This document shows, piece by piece, positions 13,060-25,602 of a stretch of 64,000 bases of DNA. The translations under genes were made by a program, and so were the position numbers. Origin of the DNA: Bettongia penicillata ogilbyi (Eukaryota > Chordata > Mammalia > Diprotodontia > Potoroidae). Below the pieces are notes generated by a model. That model did not search any database, was not told where the DNA came from, and saw only the letters and a program-made list of their open reading frames with translations. Where the stretch lies: assembly GCA_023548195.1 (NCBI GenBank), contig JAJHZJ010000808.1:5670889-5734888 (forward strand), written 5' to 3'. Numbering within the stretch: the first letter of the stretch is position 1; each line of letters begins with the position of its first letter.

Positions 13060-13990
13060 TAGTTTTCATTTTTAGTTTGGTAGGTCTAGCAGTGCTAGAT
13101 TATGGAGCGCTCTGAACACCAGGTTGAGAAGTATGAGTTTTACTTGGTTGGATCACTTCTTGAACCATTCCTCATTCTCTCCTCCTTTGCTCAAGTCTCT
13201 TAGGAAGAAGTTATTGTCAAGGTTAACCTCTCCACTGTAGTCTTGATGCCATCTCATACCATGTCCTCCCTATACTTGCCTTCTGGATTATTCCATCTTT
13301 TTCCTGTCTTCAAACTCTGCTTATCCATTGATTCTCTGCTGCTTATAAACATACCCAGGTCTCCCTCACCCTTAAAAATCTTTAACTTGAGCCTTATATC
13401 CCTCCAGCTATCACACTGCGTTCTTTTCTCTTTCATGGTCAAAGTTCTAGAAAGGGTTGTGTGGACACGTTAGTTTTTTTTTTTTTATCATTTTTCAGCA
13501 CCTTGCAATCAGGCTTCTAACACATGATTTGATTGAAACTGTTCCCTCTGAGGTTACCAACTGCCACATCCAGTTATTACCACTCTCTCCCTTTTGAAGT
13601 TACTTTGTATATATTTCTATTTACCTATCTGTGCACAGCCTGTCTCTCCCAAACATAATGTAAGCTCTTTGAGGGAAAAGACTATTTTCTTTTTGTGTTC
13701 TCTGTATTCTCTTTGTGTCATCTAGTCCAGAACCTTGGGCAAAGCAGATGCTTAATGCAGGCTTGTTGAACTGAATTGATTTTGAGGCAAAGAGTGTCAG
13801 GACCAGACCCCTGCATAAGAAGATTAATCTGAAAACAGCATGAAGGATGGATTGGAGAGGATAGAACATATAGGTAGGAAAACCTATTAGGCTACTGAAA
13901 TAATCCACTGGTGAAATTCAGTCCTAAGGTAGCACAGAGTAAATATAAAGAAGATGACAAATGGAAGAGAAATTGTGGAAATCTAAGAAA
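13060..13990 (+). repeat. L2 pieces in both orientations
   Basis: 13140-13785 is a + strand L2 3' region (ACCTTGCAATCAGGCTTCTA, ATGTAAGCTCTTTGAGGG, TGCTTAATGCAGGCTTGTTG). 13060-13139 and 13786-13990 (AAGAAGATTAATCTGAAAAC, AGGATGGATTGGAGAGGAT) read as minus-strand L2 flanking it. Confidence 0.65.
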
Positions 13991-14061
13991 TGGATCAGGT
14001 TGGGACCCCAGAAAATAGCTGCTACCTTGGTTCTAGGGGTGGATCTGCATTGCACTTATGC

Positions 14062-14250
14062 ATATGTATATTCTTGTATATATGTATATGTGTGTATATA
14101 TACTATGTAGTATATATGTATGTGTATATATGTATACATACACATATGTATATAGATACACATACACATATGTATATAGATACACATACACATATGATAT
14201 AGAGATATAATATGCACATTTTATAAATACACATTATGTGTGTGTAAATA
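14062..14250. repeat. AT/GT-rich simple repeat with a 24-bp tandem unit
   Basis: TATG/TATA alternation. 14137-14160 and 14161-14184 are identical 24-mers (units start CATACACATATG), with a third partial copy after. The block contains self-complementary tracts able to extrude. Confidence 0.9.
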
Positions 14251-15880
14251 ATACATGTGGTAAAAGCATTTCACAAATGCTGTTACTGCAGGGTCTGAAA
14301 GTCCTCCCTTTGTGCAGTTTTTTATGAGGCATAAGATATTCATACTTTTGTAATGGTGTACTGGCACATGTACAGAATACAACTGAATCAATTCTGCACA
14401 TGGAAGACACTAGGGAGTCCTCTTCCAAGATGGTCATGAAGACATGTACAGACATTGTCTGCCTGGTTCTGGTCTCTTAACCAGGTAGCAAATGATTGAC
14501 TGCAGTTGTCAAACCAGAACAGGAAGGCACTTCCAAAAGGCATTAGTTAACCTTAGTCTTTCTCTGTCTTGTTTGGACCTCTGCTCTTGGTTTGACTCAA
14601 ATGATGGTATCTAGTAAGAAACAATGTCATAACGGGAGAGGTCTTGGGCCCTCTCAGAAACTGAGATGGGGCCCGTAAACAGAGGCTCTTGCCTTCCTTG
14701 CCTTCCTCCGTGTTTTTTCATTCATTTTAGATGAATGGTCTGATGTCTTCTATCTTATGAGTTTCAAAAAGTTAGGGGAGTAAATTAGCAACACACCTAG
14801 GCAGGTTTCTGGAGTTTCCAGGAGTTGAGTTCATGTTATTTTCTGCAGCTAGCCCAGTATCAATGCTCCAAAGACTGAAGAAAGATGTTTGGGACTTTTC
14901 CTAGGCATAGCTATGATGAAGTCATCTTCTCATCCAGAAAAAAAATGATGGCTTTATACCTGGATTTGTCCTCAAGATCTTGAGCAAGGAGGCAGAGTTC
15001 TGCTAAGGAATCTTGTTCTTGGGACATATAAGTTAGATAACTGATGGAAAGTTACTCTAAACTTAGTTGTGCCCCCCAAGTAATATGGTTCTTTTCAATA
15101 GTAAAATAAGTGTTACCTATAAGCATTCTTATTTCTTCACAGGGCCTTAAGGCTAATATGCATATGACCTCTCATGCTAGATTATCATAATTGAAATAAA
15201 TATTCTGTATTACAGTCAATTCAAATAGAATTAATTTACTGATGGTTTCCTTGCATAATTCCCTGTTACTGTAATATGTTATACAGGGATATTTCTATAA
15301 GAAAACAAAGAAATAAAAGTTAATCATAGTAGGAAGTATGCATACACACACACACATATAAATAATCAAGGCAGAACCTTCTCACTAGCATTTGTCAAGG
15401 GAATACTGTTATAAATGTCCTTAAATAAAAACACATATTTTTCTGCCAATAGTTTTTGACAATCCACTTCTGACAAGTACTGCAGGATGGATCATTTTTC
15501 ATTAGTATAATTGACTTAAAATATATCACTAGATGGCATAAATCCTGGTAATTGACAACCAAATCTATCAGTAGAGCAGGATGATAAATTTTTCACAAAC
15601 ACTTTAAAATATTCATAGGTAGAAAATTTGCCCAAGTTTTCCATCCACCAATGCATGTAAATTTTCCAGTGGTCATATTATGGTATATAACCTGCTATTA
15701 ATGATATTTCACTACTGGTGATGCCTCAGTAAATATCGGCTCATATTTATGACATTAGAAGAGTCTTATGTTGAATACATATAGATGACTTCAAGTTTTT
15801 TGAACTACAGTTTATGCAGCATTGGATTACTAGCAAGGGAAGACTGAAATAGAGTTGTTACATTTCCTAATGTGCTGACA
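14251..15880. other. Intergenic DNA, no gene seen
   Basis: AT-rich, no coding signal, no repeat confidently named. A short (CA)n lies at 15346-15357. Confidence 0.4.
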
Positions 15881-16243
15881 ATTTCAGGGCTTTTTTGCCC
15901 CACTCCCGCTTTTTTTTGGAGAATTGACCTCTATTTTGCCTAGGTTGGCAGTTCAGTGGACCACTCATGGGTCCAATTCCAGTACTGATCAACAGAGAAG
16001 TTTTAACCTGCTTTACTTTTTCTAACCTGAGCTGTTTTGCCCCTCATTGGGTGACATGTTCTTTCTCCATTCCCATTCCCAGGGGCCCACCATATTGGTA
16101 TTTGGCTTAGGGCAGGCACTCTATTGTCTTAAACCCTATTTCAGCTCAGAATTCTCTAACTCAAGTGATCCACCAGTCTTAGACTCTCCTAGGAAGTGGA
16201 ATTATAAGGTTATACTACCATGCCTAGCTAATTCAGAGCTTTT
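15881..16243 (-). pseudogene. 7SL (SRP) RNA retropseudogene
   Basis: On the minus strand this follows 7SL RNA along nearly its whole length. Plus-strand landmarks in order are TTTTGCCTAGGTTGGCAG (3' Alu-domain end), TACTGATCA then TTTTAACCTGCT, CACCATATTGGTATTTGGC (S domain), CTCAAGTGATCCACCAG, and the 5' end near 16229 (CCATGCCTAGC). S-domain presence separates it from an Alu-like SINE, which marsupials lack. T-runs at 15891-15917 are the A-tail. ATTTCAGGGCTTTT (15881) and ATTCAGAGCTTTT (16231) look like the target duplication. It is heavily mutated, so not functional. Confidence 0.88.
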
Positions 16244-16329
16244 GGAACTCAGGAGGTCTATTCTCATTGATGACTGTTCAAATAATTATAATCATTAATC
16301 TTTCATTAACTATGGACACTTACCCAGTA

Positions 16330-16520
16330 TTTTCCAGACCAAAATAGCCTTCCCCAGCCACCAGTTCCAGTGCAGATAACTGAGAGTGGACTGTCATTGT
16401 CACTTAAACAGCTTCAATTTTCTTACTCCAACTCAGTCTGTCTTTCCCTATTGGAACGTAAACTCCTTCAGCGCACTTTTGTTTTTGCTTCTTTAGCACT
16501 GAGCACATCCTGAGCAGATA
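16330..16520 (+). repeat. Interspersed repeat, copy 1 of 2
   Basis: Shares TGCAGATAACTGAGAGTGGA, CTGTCATTGTCACTTAAAC and the GAGCACATCCT ending with 22565-22765. Family not recognised; it ends like an L2 or MIR-type 3' part. Confidence 0.75.
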
Positions 16521-17589
16521 ACTATACCCACATTTTTATCATGTAATTATATTCATATAGGTTTTGTGTTTTGGCTCTTCTAAGATCTAAAATTGGAAAT
16601 GCACAATACTGGTCTTTTGCCTATCTAATATCTGAATCACTACCTTCCAGTAAATGAGGCACTTAAGAAAGTACATTAATTTTGCCTTCACTTAGACATT
16701 ACTGTACATTTTTAGTGCTGTGAAAGCATTGCCATGCCTCTCTGAATTGCCTAACTTGCCACCAAGTAAGGAAAGGCATCAAGGGAAACTGTTCTTACCA
16801 ATATTTAAAATTCAACTTTGAATCTTCAAAGCAAAATATTTATTTTTGATGCAAAAAAATCAAATCTCAAGTTTTCATTGTACTGAAAAGATGAACAATA
16901 CTTTTCATTTGAAATAAAAGTATCAAAGATGGATTTCTAGACACATCCAACTATTTTTGGGACTTATTTCTTGAAAGTTTTTCAAAGCTATATTGCAGTC
17001 CTAGGAACAACTTATATTAAAGCTTTAAAAAGCAACTTTACCAAAAAGAAGATTCTATCATTTGAATTTAGCAACTCATGGTACTGTTAAGCAATGCAGG
17101 AAATTTCTATTTCAAGCTAACTTAGTGAGACCACAGCTTGTTTCTTTCTCTATCAGCATTCATTGAACCATACACTATGCATGTGGCACTGCAGAAGGCT
17201 TTCTTTTTTTTCAATCTTCAGGGAGGATGGAAAACAGCTGACCTATTTTTTGATAGCCACCTGGACTCTAAAAATATATTTTGTTATACTTGCAAAAGTT
17301 ATTGAATCTAGAACATTAACTAACAATTTTGTTACCTGAAGCAGCATGAAACATGCTTATTGTTCAACTTTTAAAGACAAATTCAGTGGAGTGGAGGGAT
17401 TGGAGAAAACAATGCAATAGCACTTGCTTGGAGGAAGCCAAGATGTCAAGATACTGAGGTAGAGAAAGGCAAGGTCAGGGCAGGAGAAAGAAGCTCACCT
17501 CAGTGTGTTGTGGGGAGAGAAGGGGAATATGTCAACTGGTAGCTTCCTATTTTAATTAAATTTTCTTTTAAAAATTTTTTCAATTAATT
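16521..17589. other. Intergenic DNA, no gene seen
   Basis: AT-rich and free of recognised repeats until the (TTAA)n-like tail of the next element near 17575. Confidence 0.4.
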
Positions 17590-18551
17590 AATTAATTTTT
17601 AGTTTTCAGCATTCACTTCCACAAGATTTTGAGTTCCAAATTTTCTCCCAGTCTTTCCTTTCTGCCCACTCCAAGATAGTGTGCATTCTGATTACCCCTT
17701 CCCCCAATCTGCCCTCCCTTCTATTACATCCCTCCCTTCTCTTATCCCCTCTATTTCTTATTCCCCTCTGTTTTCTTGTAGGGCAAGATATATTTCTGTA
17801 CTATATTGCCTGTACATCTTATTACTCAGTAGCATGTAAAAACAATTTTCAATATTTGTTTTTAAAACTTTGAGTTCCGACTTTTCTCCCTTTCTCCCTC
17901 CCCACCTACCCCCACCGAAAAGGCAACAAATTCTATATAGATTATTCATGTATAGTCATGCAAAAGCACTTCATGTCAGTCATGTTGTGAAAAACTAACT
18001 GTATATCCCTCCATTCTATCCTTCTCTCTTTTGACCCTGTCCCTCCTCAAAAGTGTTTACTTCTACCCCCTCCTCCCATTTGCCCTCTCCTCTATCATCC
18101 CTCCCACTCCCTACTTATCCCCTTCTCCTCTTTATCCCCTTTTTGGTAGTGTAAGATAGATTTTTATACCAAATTGAATGTGCATGTTATTCCCTCCTTA
18201 AGCCAAATGCGATGAGAGTAAGGTTCACCCTTTTCCTCTCACCTCCCCCCTCTTTGCTTCCATTGAAAAAGCTTTTTCTTGCCTCTTTCATGTGAGAGAT
18301 AATTTGCCCCATTCTATTTTTCCCTTTCTCTTTCTCTCATTATATTTTGCTTTTATCCCTTAATTTTAATTTTTTAGATATCATCTCTTCATATTCAACT
18401 TACTCTATGCCCTCTGTCTATACATATAATCCCTCTAACTACCCTAATATTAAGAAAAGTCTCAAGAGTTACAAATATTATCTTTCCATGTAGAAATTAA
18501 ACAGTTCAACTTTACTAAGTTCCCTATGATTTTTCTTTCCTGTTTAACTTT

Positions 18552-20522
18552 TCATGCTTCTCTTGATTCTTGTGTTTGAAAGTCAAATTTTCTTTTTTTA
18601 ATTAAATTATTTTGTTTGTTTTCAGTGTTCTCCAATCACTTCCATATATCTCAGATTTTTTTCCCTTCCCTCTCCCTCCTTACCACACCCTCCCTGCGAT
18701 GGTATACAATTTGATATAGGTTATATACATACATTCCCATTAAATACATTTTCACCTTAGTCATGTTACATAGAAGTATTAAAATGAATGGGAGAAATCA
18801 TAAAACAAAACAAAACATAATACAAAAAAGAAAATTGTCTGCCTCATTCTGTGATCAAATTCCATAGTTCTTTCTCTGAATGTGGAAGGCATTTTGCCTC
18901 AAGAGTCCATTGTGAATTCTTTAAGTCCTTGCATTGCAATAAAGGACTAAGTCTACCAGAAAAATTCCTCACACACTGTGGTTGTTGCTGTGTACAAAGT
19001 TCTGGTTCTGCTCCTTTCACTCAGCATCAGTTCATATAATCCTTTCCAGGTCTCTCTGAAGTCTTCCTGTTCATCATTTCTTATAGCACCATAGTATTCC
19101 ATTACATTCATATATCACAATTTATTCAGTCATTCCCCAATTGATGGGCATCCCCTTGATTTCCAGTTCTTGGCCACCATAAAGAGAGCTGCTATAAATA
19201 TTTTTGTACATGTGGGACTGTTTTCCATTTTTATGTTCTCTTGAGGATACAGTCCTAGAGCAATATTACTGGATCAAAGGGTATGCACATTTTTGTAGTT
19301 GTTTGGGCATAGTTCCAAATTGCTCTCCAGATTGGTTGGATTAGCTTACTGCTCCACCAACAATGAATTAGTATTCCAACTCTACCACATCTCTTCCAAC
19401 ATTTATCATCTTCTTTTTTTGTCATATTATCCATTCTGATAGATGTGATGGAAAATCAAATTTTCTATTCAGCTTTGGCCTTTTCATCAAGAATGCTTGA
19501 AAGTCCTCTTTTTCATTGAATGACCAATTTTTCCCCTGAAGCATTATACTCAGTTTTGCTGGGTAGGTGATTCTTGGTTTTAATCCCAGACCCTTTAATC
19601 TCTGGAATATCATATTCCAAACCCTTGGATTCCTTAACGTAGAAGTTGCTAGATCTTGTGTTGTCCTGATTGTGTTTCCACAATACTTGAATTATTTCTT
19701 TCTGACTCCTTGCAATATTTTCTCCTTGACCTGGGAGATCTGGAATTTGACTACGATATTCCTAGGAGTTTTCCTCTGGGGATCTCTTTCAGGAGGCAAA
19801 TGGTGGATTCTTTCAATATCTATTTTACCCTCTCATTCTAGAATATCAGGGCAGTTTTCCTTGATAATTTCTTGAAAGATGATGTCTAGGCCCTTTTTTT
19901 TATCATGGCTTTCACATAGTCCAATAATTTTTAAATTGTCTCTCCTAGATCTGTTTTCCAGGTCAGTTGTTTTTCGAAAGAGATAGTTCACATTGTCTGC
20001 TATTTTTTCATTCCTTTGCTTTTGTTTTATAATTTCTTGATTTTTCATGAAGTCATTAGCTTCCATCTGTTCCATTCTAATCTTTAAGGAATTATTTTCT
20101 TCAGTGAGTTTTTGGACTTCTTTTTCCATCTGACCAATCCTGCTTTTTAAGGCATTCTTCCCCTTATTGGCTTTTTGGACCTCTTTTAATATTTGGGTTA
20201 GTCTATCTTTTAAGGTGTTATTTTCTTCAGCATTTTTGGGTCCCCTTTAGCAAATAGTTGACTTGTTTTTTCCTGATTTTTTTTTTGCATTACTCTCATT
20301 TCTCTTCCCAATTTTTCCTCTACTTCTCTTACTTGATTTTCAAGATCCTTTTTGAGTTTGTCCATGACCTGAGACCCATTCATATTTCTCTTGGAGGTTT
20401 TGGATGTAGGATCTTTGACTTTGTTGTCTTCTTCTGTTTGTACATTTTTGTCTTCCTTGTCATCAAAATAAGATTCTCTAGTCTGATTCTTTTTTCCAGT
20501 TTTTGCTCATTTCCCCAGTCAT
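18552..20522 (-). pseudogene. Degraded L1/HAL1 ORF1 (RNA-binding chaperone)
   Basis: The longest intact stretch is 98 codons (20129-19833) covering the coiled coil and the start of the RRM. The C-terminal part includes ITYPAKLSIMLQGKNWSFNE. Frameshifts and stops (for example just after the start near 20480) and the nested L1 make it nonfunctional. Confidence 0.85.
18594..19450 (-). mobile_element. 5'-truncated L1 nested in the HAL1-like ORF1
   Basis: A T-rich start (the A-tail in reverse) at 18594 and the antisense L1 3' end follow, with GTCATTCCCCAATTGATGGG and GAGAGCTGCTATAAATATTT. It is bracketed by GAAAGTCAAATTTTCT (18578-18593) and GAAAATCAAATTTTCT (19451-19466), a 16-bp target duplication with one mismatch. 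HAL1 ORF1 reads through once the insert is removed. Confidence 0.92.
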
Positions 20523-21071
20523 TTTACTTGACCTTTTGAGCTCTCTTTGTCAAGGTAGGTCTTTGCTTCCAGTGCGGGGGCAGGGGAGAAGGTTTACCGT
20601 CAGTCCCTCAATCCCCCACAATGCATGGGCCTAGAGCTCCAGAAATAGCAGCTGCTGATGCCCCTGCTGCTACTGCAGGTACCACAGGCTCCTTCACGCC
20701 CTTGGCCACCCTGGGTCTGAGGCCAGACCACTCTACTCTCTCACACTCTCTCTATTGACCTGCTAATTTGTCCTTGGAGTTTTGGGTCTGGAAAACACCA
20801 CAGGTGCCAGAGATTCAGTCCCTGGAGGCCTGTGCAGGTCCAATCTGTGTAGGCATGGCTCATTCTGGACTGTACTGTACTCCCAGTGCAGCAGAATAGA
20901 TACTTCCCATTGATCTTCCAGGCTGTCTTGGGCTGGAGATTTGCTTCACTACATTATTCTGTGGGTTCTACAGCTCCAGAATTTGTTTAGAGTCATTTTT
21001 ATAGGTATTTGACTGGGTTTGGGCGAAGAGCTGTAGCAAGTCCCTAGTTTTACTCTGCCATCTTGGCTCCC

Positions 21072-22329
21072 TAATTTTTCTTTCTAACACAATGCTAAAT
21101 TCAGTTTTTTCTAGGCTTCCCATGAAGTATAAGTGCTAATAGCATCCTCTCAATTTGGGTGCCCTGGGAAAAATGTAGGTTACTCTACACTAGTTCTTGT
21201 AAACTTCTCTTCTTCAGATTAAATATTAGTCCCTCACAAGTCTTATTTCTAAACTTTCAATAATTTTTGTGACTCTCTCCATTTTCCATATCTCTCTCAA
21301 ATTTGGGGTCACAAAAGTAAGTATGATCAACAAAAATTTTATTCACTATTATTGAGTTATCCCATAAATTTACCTTTGTAAAGTCTATAGAAACTATTTT
21401 ATATTTCTATTACAATGCCATTGGACAGGCTTCATGACTATTTTTATAATTTGTTAATTACTTATCATATTGCTAGTGATCAATATGTGTTTATTATTTA
21501 AATAATGAGGTTGACAATGATATTGATGATAAAGGTATTCTAATTATTTTTAAAACTGCCCCAAGAATGTACCAATAAATGAAAAAACCAATAAATTATA
21601 CTAAAGTATTATATGATTCATATTGAGTTTTACATTCTCAAAAATATTGATAGAATGACAATTTATTGCACTCATCATTTCATAAACATGAATTACTTAG
21701 TGATTGAAAGGAATGAGAAAATTAAAGCACTATAAATCACAATAATAGTTGACTCTCAATTATCTGCTTTAGAGGAAGAAAAAACTAGGTAGATAGTATA
21801 GAAATTATAAGTAATGCAAAAATCAACACTTTGGAATTGTCAGAGACACATCTAGCACATATAAATACCTATCCATTTCAGATTCCCTCCAAGATTTTAC
21901 TAACAAAATCCATAGTATGTAATTTTATTTTTTTAACTTAGATTGTGTTATAGTAAATACATGGATAGAAACTATATTCCAATCCTGCAGAACTGGACCT
22001 TACATCTAGCCTTCAATTAGTTAGAAAATGAAAAGACACACTCAGAGCACAGTAAGCCAAAGAAATGCTAAATATATTTACTCCCAGTCTTTTCTCTGTT
22101 GAGTTCTTAAGTCTTTGGGGATATTGTCTCATTTGGTTGTAATGGGTAGCTTTGAAGTTTAGGGTTTTGATTACTACTGGTCTTTCTTTTTCTAGTGGGC
22201 TTACTTGAGAAGTCGGAGGTGGTAACTACTGATAGATTCATATAATCATTTCTATTTTTCCTAACAAAGTACAACTCTTTTTCCCCTTCTTGTTAAATTG
22301 TATATTATTAGGTGCTTTGATATCTCAGC
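21072..22329. other. AT-rich intergenic DNA, no gene seen
   Basis: Very AT-rich with no recognised element or coding frame. Confidence 0.4.
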
Positions 22330-22765
22330 TGTGCTCAGTTGGTTGGCGGCTGCTTCCATTGCTCATTACTTCTGAATCAGGCTCCAACCAGAACCCACTC
22401 CAGTCATATTTTAATTCATGCCTCAAGCTACCTCACTAGCCAATATTTTGAGTACCCCTTTTCTCCAATCTTCTCTCCCTTTTCAGTTCTGGAACCATAA
22501 CCAAACAAACTTGGTCATTACTCCTGGAAAAAGTATGTGTTTGCTATGGCTCACTCACCATCCCAGTAATTTGCATATCAAAATATCCTTCCCCAGTCAC
22601 CAGTACCAATGCAGATAACTGAGAGTGGACTGTCATTGTCACTTAAACGGCTTCAGTTTTCTTACTCCATCACAATCTGTGTCTCTTTCCCTACTGGAAT
22701 ATAAACTCCTTGAAGGCCTGTCCTCACTTTTGTTTTTACTTTCCTTGGACTGAGCACATCCTAAT
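22330..22765 (+). repeat. Interspersed repeat, copy 2 (longer)
   Basis: The last 200 bp match 16330-16520. The longer 5' part starts with CAGCTGTGCTCAGTTGG. Family not recognised. Confidence 0.7.
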
Positions 22766-22929
22766 AATTTTTAAAAATTCATTCTTTCAATCATTCATAC
22801 CCAGAAACGCCTTACTAAGAAGCTCTTATAAATACATTTCCTTACTCTAGGTAGAGAGGTGGGGCATGACTAGATTGGTGTTTATTACGTTTATATTTTA
22901 GATGTCAAAATTGGTTGAGATTTTGATAC

Positions 22930-24075
22930 AATGACTTTTGGATCAATCCATAGCTCTTACAATTGTGGCTGTATTTCTATATTGATTGCCTCCACTTCCT
23001 TTCCTCTTACTTTCTTTGTAACCCTGTTAAATATGACTTCCCACCTTGTAATTCAGCAGGAATTGCTCTCTCCAGTTACCAATGACACCTTAATGGACAA
23101 ATATAACATGCTCTTGCCCTCTGCAGCTTTTAACTACTGCCTGATTTCCCTTTTTCCTACTGAATATTCTCTCCTCTCTGAGTTTTCAGGGCACTCCCCT
23201 CTGTCTGTCTGTCTGTCTCTCTCTCCCCACTCTCTCCTCTTTCTCTGTCTGTTCTCCTCCTACCTCTCCAACCACTACTTCTCAGTCTGCTCCATGGTTC
23301 ATCTTGCATATCATGTTCCCTAACACTGCAGCATTTGATATTATTGATCACTTTCCTCTCCTGGTTAGTCTCTCATCTCTAGGTTTTCATTATGGGCTCT
23401 ACTGTTACTCTCCTACCTGTCAGTCTCCATGCTGGATTTTCATTCAGATTATGCCCACCAACTGTAGACTCTGTTCTAGGGTGTTCCCCTTCTATTCCAT
23501 CTCACTTGGTGATCTCATTAGCTCCCAAAGGTTCAATCGATCACATCTATGCAGATGATTCCCAGATCTATATATCCAGCTCTGGTCTGGCTTCCGAGTT
23601 CTGTCCAGTTACTTCTTTCTCCTGGACACCCTACAGTTCAGGCTAACAGACCTTCTTTATCTCCTAACTGCATGCATTTGCAATGGTTATGCCTCATGCC
23701 TGGAATTCGCTGTGTCCTCACTTCTACCTCTCCATGCATTTTATCATTTTCCTAAATAGAATTTTTCTATCCAGTCTCTTCCTCTATTGTACTATTGTCC
23801 CACCTTTCTCACTAATGTGGTTTGCTTCAAGTCCAAGTGCTTCTATATATGACTTTTCCTGGTCCCCTCAGTTTTCCCTTCATATTCCCTCAAGGATACC
23901 TTGTGTTATTAGTCTTTTATGTATCTTCTACACAGAGAAGTGCCTCCCTAACAAATGTAAACTGGAGGGAAAGGACTCTTTTGTTTTTGTCTTTCTATCT
24001 TCAGGACCTAGAACCTGCCTACTGCATAGTAGGCGCTTAATAAGTGCTTGTTAATTGCTCTACTGAATGACTATC
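22930..24075 (+). mobile_element. Long L2 LINE fragment with RT motifs
   Basis: Frames around 23304-23600 read TAAFDIIDHFPLL, LSSLGFHYG and SISLGDLISS, and a frameshifted YADDSQIY appears at ~23548-23572. These are L2 reverse-transcriptase motifs. The catalytic core is broken by frameshifts. The 3' end, ACTGCATAGTAGGCGCTTAA, is a clean L2 tail. Confidence 0.9.
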
Positions 24076-24229
24076 TTTTCCTTCTGATTTTTATTAGTAA
24101 CATATAGAAATGCTGGTGAGTGGGGGAAGGAGGTTTGTTTTGTATCCTGCTAATTTGCTGAAGCTATTCATTTTCTCAGTAAGTTTTTTTTTTCCATTCA
24201 TTCTCCAGGATTTTCTAAGCATCACATCT

Positions 24230-24480
24230 GTGCCCAGGTAGTTTGAGGACTAGGTTTGAACCTTCACTAAAGCCCTTGGCCACTTGAAAGGACATTAAGA
24301 GTTTCCAAGTGCTTGAATCAGTGATCTCATTGGATCCTCACAACTCAGAAAGCAGATCATTACCAGTAGTGTTATTCCTGTTTCTACAAAGGAGAAATCC
24401 AAGGCTCAGAGAGGTTGTTTGCTCATAGTCACATCGGGAGTTGCACTGAAGCTATTGCTGATTCCCATTTCAGTGTTCTT
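24230..24480 (-). repeat. MIR (antisense)
   Basis: ATCTCATTGGATCCTCACAA, GGAGAAATCCAAGGCTCAGA and CATAGTCACATCGGGAG give MIR in complement. Confidence 0.7.
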
Positions 24481-24714
24481 TCCAGGATGTTATATTCATT
24501 CTGTTTAGCGCTGTAGGAATTCTAGGTTTAAGGGACTCTCTCCAAATAATGCAAGAAGCCAGCTCTCTGACAGAATATACATGGCAAGCTCCTGTTTGAA
24601 GTAGGGAAGAAGGAATAGTCCACTTTATCTCTTCATTTGGAGTGCTCTCCCTCTTGCCTTTCTTTCTGTGTCTAGTTTCTTAACATTTTTCAATACTCCT
24701 CTTTTTTCCTTCTA

Positions 24715-24870
24715 TACTTAGTTCAACCAACGTTTAAGTCTCTGACTATGTGCTCTGTTTTAGATCCTGGAGATACAGAGCTGAGTCCCACAGTCCCTGT
24801 TGGTCAGCAGATTAATAGAGGTACTGAGGTGGAAGATGTGACTATGCATTAGAAGAGGTTAGTCAAAGAT
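24715..24870 (-). repeat. L2 fragment (antisense)
   Basis: TCAACCAACGTTTAAGTCTC, ACTATGTGCTCTGTTTTAGA and ATCCTGGAGATACAGAG fit the complement of an L2 tail. Confidence 0.55.
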
Positions 24871-25602
24871 TGCTGAGCTCACAAATTTCACCACCTAGCC
24901 AGGACTTCACAATACCCATATCCTCTGGAGCTCATCACTCCCTGTCTGACTGACCCTTTGCCTCCAGTTAGGCATCTATTCCCACTTCCACTGGAAGCCT
25001 CTTTACCGTCTATGTAGAACCTGGATCTTGCTCCCAAGGCATGTAGAGGGGAGGGGAGATAAAATATATACACAAGTACATATAACAAAAATTAGAATAT
25101 GAAGGGTGCATGGGAAAGGTCAAAATAAAGCTATATGAGAAATTCAAGAATGAAGGGAAATTTATTTTTTTCCAGTTGGAAGAGTAAGGGAAGATTCCAT
25201 GGGGGAGGTAGCATCTGTTTTGTGCCTTTGAAAAATCTCAGCATTGGAGAGGAAGACGTCCATGTTAGCATAGGGGGAAATAAGAGAAATTAGAAAGATA
25301 AGGGAAATGGGGGTGCAATTAGGGAAAAGTTCAGTTAAACTATAACCAGGAATTTGTAAACCCAGGGCAGGCAGCACTAAAAGCAATTTAGGGGCAAATG
25401 CAGATGCCACCATGCAGGGTCTCCCCTGCTCAAGAAATCATGAAGCTATTGCTAGGGAGGCTCCCTCCCCAAGAGAATCAGAGTATTTGGTAACTTCCTT
25501 TTTAGGGATGATTCCATATAACTAAGTATTAACTCTCTCCCCCCAAAGAAGCCCTCCAAAATTCATATTAGTGTAAGAAAGAATATTATAAGTCATCTAG
25601 GC

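Larger units (their letters stand above)
17590..21071 (-). mobile_element. HAL1-like (ORF1-only L1) element, interrupted
   Basis: On the minus strand it begins at 21071 with GGAGCCAAGATGGCAGAG, a typical L1-type 5' start, then a 5' UTR. A degraded ORF1 (start near 20522) has a coiled coil, ENRSRRDNLKIIGL and PERDPQRKTPRNIVVKFQ. The frame ends RKFDFQTQESREA-stop at 18552-18554, and ~960 bp of 3' UTR follow to 17590. No ORF2 sequence lies between. Removing the nested L1, the element is ~2.6 kb, as expected for HAL1. An L1 with an ORF2 deletion is the alternative. Confidence 0.8.

Noticed and set aside
13990..14202. 70-codon frame rich in Y, I, H and T
   Set aside because: It is the TA/TG simple repeat translated.
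16047..16298. 83-codon open frame on the + strand
   Set aside because: It is antisense to the 7SL RNA pseudogene.
22931..24054. Cluster of overlapping + strand frames of 68-130 codons
   Set aside because: They are pieces of a frameshifted L2 reverse transcriptase, not a host gene.
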